Source: Rhodobacter sp. Har01 (GTDB lineage Bacteria > Pseudomonadota > Alphaproteobacteria > Rhodobacterales > Rhodobacteraceae). From it: DNA of 53,140 bases. Numbering within the stretch: the stretch's first letter is position 1; every line of letters starts with the position of its first letter. Under the pieces are notes generated by a model. That model was not told the origin of the DNA. It did no database searches and was given only the letters and a program-made list of their open reading frames with translations. The stretch covers positions 1 to 53,140 of the forward strand of contig NZ_JAJCTD010000010.1 of NCBI RefSeq assembly GCF_020564565.1, given 5' to 3'. A program made the translations under genes and the position numbers. Positions 51,320 through 53,140 of this stretch are shown in pieces.

Positions 51320-51542
51320 CCGCCGGTCTGGGGGGCGGGTCACCGGGTCGTCCGAGGTCCGGGTTCCCCAGCCAGACACCTGCCCCGACGCTGCCCCCCG
51401 AAGCTGCCCCGCTGCCGGCACGACCGCCGGCAGCGTTGGCTTTCGCCCCATGCTGAACCCCATGCTGAAGTGGCACAGGCGAGCCCCTTGCTGACGCGGG
51501 CAAGGGCCTGCGCCAGACCGGTGGCGATGCCGTCGCTGGTCT

Positions 51543-52094
51543 TCAGGCGAAGGCCTCGACGCCGCGGAAACACTTGTCCGGGTCGGGCATCGGGCTCTCG
51601 CCCTTCGACAAGCCCAGCCGGCCCAGCAGGTCAGACCGCGCCCGGCTGACCCGGCTTTTCACGGTGCCGACGGCCAGTGCGGTGGACTGCGCGGCCTCAT
51701 GGTAGGAATAGCCATGGGCGCCGACCAGGGTCAGCACCTGCCGGTGTTCGGCGGACAGCCGGGCGAAGGCGGCGTGAAACTCGCGCATCGCCAGCACGCC
51801 ATCGTGGGCGGGCATCACCATCAGCCGGGCCGCGAGCAGGCCATCGGGGTCGGGGACCTCGCGCCGGGTCTTGCGCAGGTCCGAATAATGGGCGTTGCGC
51901 AAGATGGTGAACAGCCAGCCGCGCAGGTTGGTGCCGGGCTGGAAGCTGTCGATATGGGTCCAGGCCTTGATCACCGCATCCTGCACCAGATCGGCGGCGC
52001 GGTCGGGGTTTCGGGTCAGGCTCAGGGCGAAGGCGCGGAGCGCGGGCAGGTGGTCGGTGATCTGGTCGCGGGGCGGGCTAAGCGTCTGGTCCAT
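51543..52094 (-). CDS. ecfG: EcfG-like ECF sigma factor (general stress response)
   Basis: 183 residues. Region 2 is ALRAFALSLTRNPDRAADLV through QDAVIKAWTHIDSFQPGTNL and RGWLFTILRNAHYSDLRK. Region 4 is LSAEHRQVLTLVGAHGYSYH to AVGTVKSRVSRARSDLLG. The SFQPGTNLR-W text and VGA-GYSYEEAA pattern are typical of the alphaproteobacterial EcfG (ECF15) group. ATG 52094 is used. A matching GGAAC-N17-CGTT promoter lies about 170 bp upstream, suggesting autoregulation. No nepR or phyR is visible, so it may be a secondary EcfG copy. Confidence 0.85.
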   Translation of the reverse strand: MDQTLSPPRDQITDHLPALRAFALSLTRNPDRAADLVQDAVIKAWTHIDSFQPGTNLRGWLFTILRNAHYSDLRKTRREVPDPDGLLAARLMVMPAHDGVLAMREFHAAFARLSAEHRQVLTLVGAHGYSYHEAAQSTALAVGTVKSRVSRARSDLLGRLGLSKGESPMPDPDKCFRGVEAFA

Positions 52095-52267
52095 CCTTGC
52101 TGTCCTTTTCGACGGGATGCACTTGGCGCAACCTGCAAACGGCCCGGGACTGCGGTCCCGAAGGCTGCGCGAAAGCTGCAACAGGGTCTGTGTCAGTGTC
52201 TTCAGGCAGATTCCGTCCGCTCTCGCAGGGGGGGGAGGAACTCGAGAGCGGACGGCCTAAGAACCGG

Positions 52268-52293
52268 AACGTTTGAAATCCCGGTCCGGTTCC
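52268..52293 (-). promoter_or_regulatory. EcfG-type promoter upstream of ecfG
   Basis: On the minus strand GGAAC (52293-52289) and CGTT (52271-52268) are separated by exactly 17 bases, the consensus spacing of alphaproteobacterial EcfG promoters. Transcription would run toward ecfG with a leader of about 165 nt. The rest of 52095-52507 holds no supported gene. Confidence 0.75.
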
Positions 52294-52507
52294 GGCATCA
52301 CAAGAACATCCTGCCATCGCGAACCGAGTCGCATGCTGATCTGTGATAGGGTCGGCGGATTTCTTCGCATCGGGCCGCGACTGACGGTAGGCGAACGGCT
52401 GTTCGGCAAGCGATCCGGGCAGCGACCTTGCCCGGAACACGCCGGCGAAAGCCGACGGCTTCCGGGCAGCGCGGCCCCTTGCGACGGTTGCTCCTGCGGT
52501 GACAGCC

Positions 52508-52741
52508 CTAGCGGCGGCGGACCGAGTTTCCGCCGTCGATGATCTTGTTGATCACCTCGGCCACCGCCTGGTGCGTCGCGTCCGAATGGCCCGAGGGGGC
52601 GTTGGTGTGGGTGGCGGCGGCATCTTTCAGGATGCCCACGATCTCGCGCTCGGGCAGGACGTTGCGGTCGTTCAGGGCCAGCAAGAGCGACTCGCAGATG
52701 GTAAGCGCGGCAATTCCGGCGATATCTGGCAGCGCGGTCAT
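52508..52741 (-). CDS. Small soluble protein of unknown function
   Basis: 77 residues starting MTALPDIAGIAALTICESLL, helical, with LNDRNVLPEREIVGILKDAA and a C-terminal AVAEVINKIIDGGNSVRRR. It resembles short uncharacterised alphaproteobacterial proteins with an ICESLLLAL motif; I cannot assign a function. The longer frame to 52795 adds 18 residues with no support. It is upstream of ecfG on the same strand, 413 bp away. Confidence 0.65.
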   Translation of the reverse strand: MTALPDIAGIAALTICESLLLALNDRNVLPEREIVGILKDAAATHTNAPSGHSDATHQAVAEVINKIIDGGNSVRRR

Positions 52742-52839
52742 CGGATTTCGACTTTCCAGGGAAATTCTGTCATGATGGGCGCGCGCAGGCTGCAACCTGC
52801 GACTTCTGTCCCATCTTTGCAGGAAATCGCGACGGCGGG

Positions 52840-52853
52840 CTGATCTGGATCAG
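52840..52853. promoter_or_regulatory. FNR/DNR-like box
   Basis: CTGATCTGGATCAG, a perfect-arm palindrome of the TTGAT-N4-ATCAA type with C/G replacing the outermost T/A. It lies about 80 bp upstream of the Crp/Fnr-family gene. Possible autoregulation or anaerobic control. Confidence 0.55.
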
Positions 52854-52931
52854 CATCGGCGCGCTTCGTCTTGCAGAAGGTGGGAAAAGGGTGGGCGGCA
52901 GGTTGCGGGCCCGCTCCCGAAGGGGTGTGCG

Positions 52932-53140
52932 ATGCCAGAGCAAGATGACGTGCTGTCGATCCTGGACAGTCCGTTCGCGCGCAAGCTGTCGGCCTTCGTT
53001 CGGCTGTCGCCCGGCGACCTGGCGGTGATGTCGGACGTCTATCGCCGCCGCCGCAGCTTTGCGGTGGGTGTCGACATGATCCACCAGGGCCAGACCGACC
53101 AAAGCGCCTATGTGCTGGCCTCGGGCTGGGCCTGTTCCTA
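52932..53140 (+). CDS. Crp/Fnr-family transcriptional regulator, 5' part
   Basis: The first 69 residues (LDSPFARKLSAFVRLSPGDL, RRRRSFAVGVDMIHQGQTDQ, SAYVLASGWACS) match the start of a cyclic-nucleotide-binding beta-barrel as in Crp/Fnr regulators (the G-x-x-I-x-x-x-G and Y-V-L-x-x-G-W-A pattern). No Fnr-type N-terminal cysteine cluster is seen. The gene runs off the window, so the helix-turn-helix is not visible. Confidence 0.8.
   Translation, partial: MPEQDDVLSILDSPFARKLSAFVRLSPGDLAVMSDVYRRRRSFAVGVDMIHQGQTDQSAYVLASGWACS

Noticed and set aside
1..53140. CRISPR arrays, tRNA or rRNA genes
   Set aside because: No regularly spaced short repeats, cloverleaf-like tRNA ends or conserved rRNA segments were noticed in reading the window.

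Overview
The window is high-GC bacterial DNA, most like an alphaproteobacterium of the Rhodobacteraceae type. That guess rests on the cyclic beta-1,2-glucan synthase, an EcfG-type sigma factor with a matching promoter, family 2 encapsulin-type sulfur genes and overall gene style. It is inference from gene content, not a taxonomic test. No rRNA, tRNA or CRISPR array was seen.

Layout. (1) 1-2.9 kb is an insertion-sequence graveyard: nested fragments of an unidentified element, an IS3-family element, an IS110-family element, an IS66-family element and a second IS3-family tail. (2) 2.9-14.4 kb is a catabolic island of two minus-strand operons. The first (14393 to 8046) encodes PxpA, a very divergent GroEL-like protein and a spermidine/putrescine-type ABC transporter. 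The second (7213 to 2949) encodes PxpB, PxpC, an APH-fold kinase and a class III PLP enzyme. A GntR/FCD regulator (7312-8028, plus strand) lies between them, and nearly identical 10-bp palindromes sit upstream of both operons. (3) 14.5-15.1 kb is a decayed IS3-family element. (4) 15.3-27.4 kb is an amide-utilisation island on the plus strand: AmiC sensor, AmiR ANTAR antiterminator, a leader ending in an intrinsic terminator, a UrtABCDE/FmdDEF-type ABC transporter, aliphatic amidase AmiE, a MoxR/CbbQ AAA+ ATPase with its VWA partner, and a UT-family urea channel.

(5) 27.5-40.1 kb is a sulfur-acquisition island. It has the remnant of a family 2A encapsulin-cargo cysteine desulfurase, a small hydrolase, Lrp and Rrf2 regulators, Sbp-CysTWA sulfate uptake, an EpsC-like serine acetyltransferase and TauABC taurine uptake. 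The desulfurase and the acetyltransferase are each split by one in-frame TAG codon. (6) 40.1-42.1 kb is scar tissue: a frameshifted CheA Hpt fragment, a broken IS3-family element and an IS66 tnpA fragment. (7) 42.2-50.8 kb is a small gene coupled to ndvB, a 2,791-residue cyclic beta-1,2-glucan synthase. (8) 50.8-53.1 kb has a DUF3309 membrane peptide, an EcfG-like sigma factor with a GGAAC-N17-CGTT promoter, a small unknown gene and the start of a Crp/Fnr regulator behind an FNR-like box.

The strongest candidates for something undescribed are the orphan chaperonin-like protein in the lactam operon, which lacks both catalytic aspartates of GroEL; the kinase/phospho-lyase/PxpABC/ABC-transporter regulon joined by a shared operator; and the amidase locus carrying a MoxR-VWA pair.
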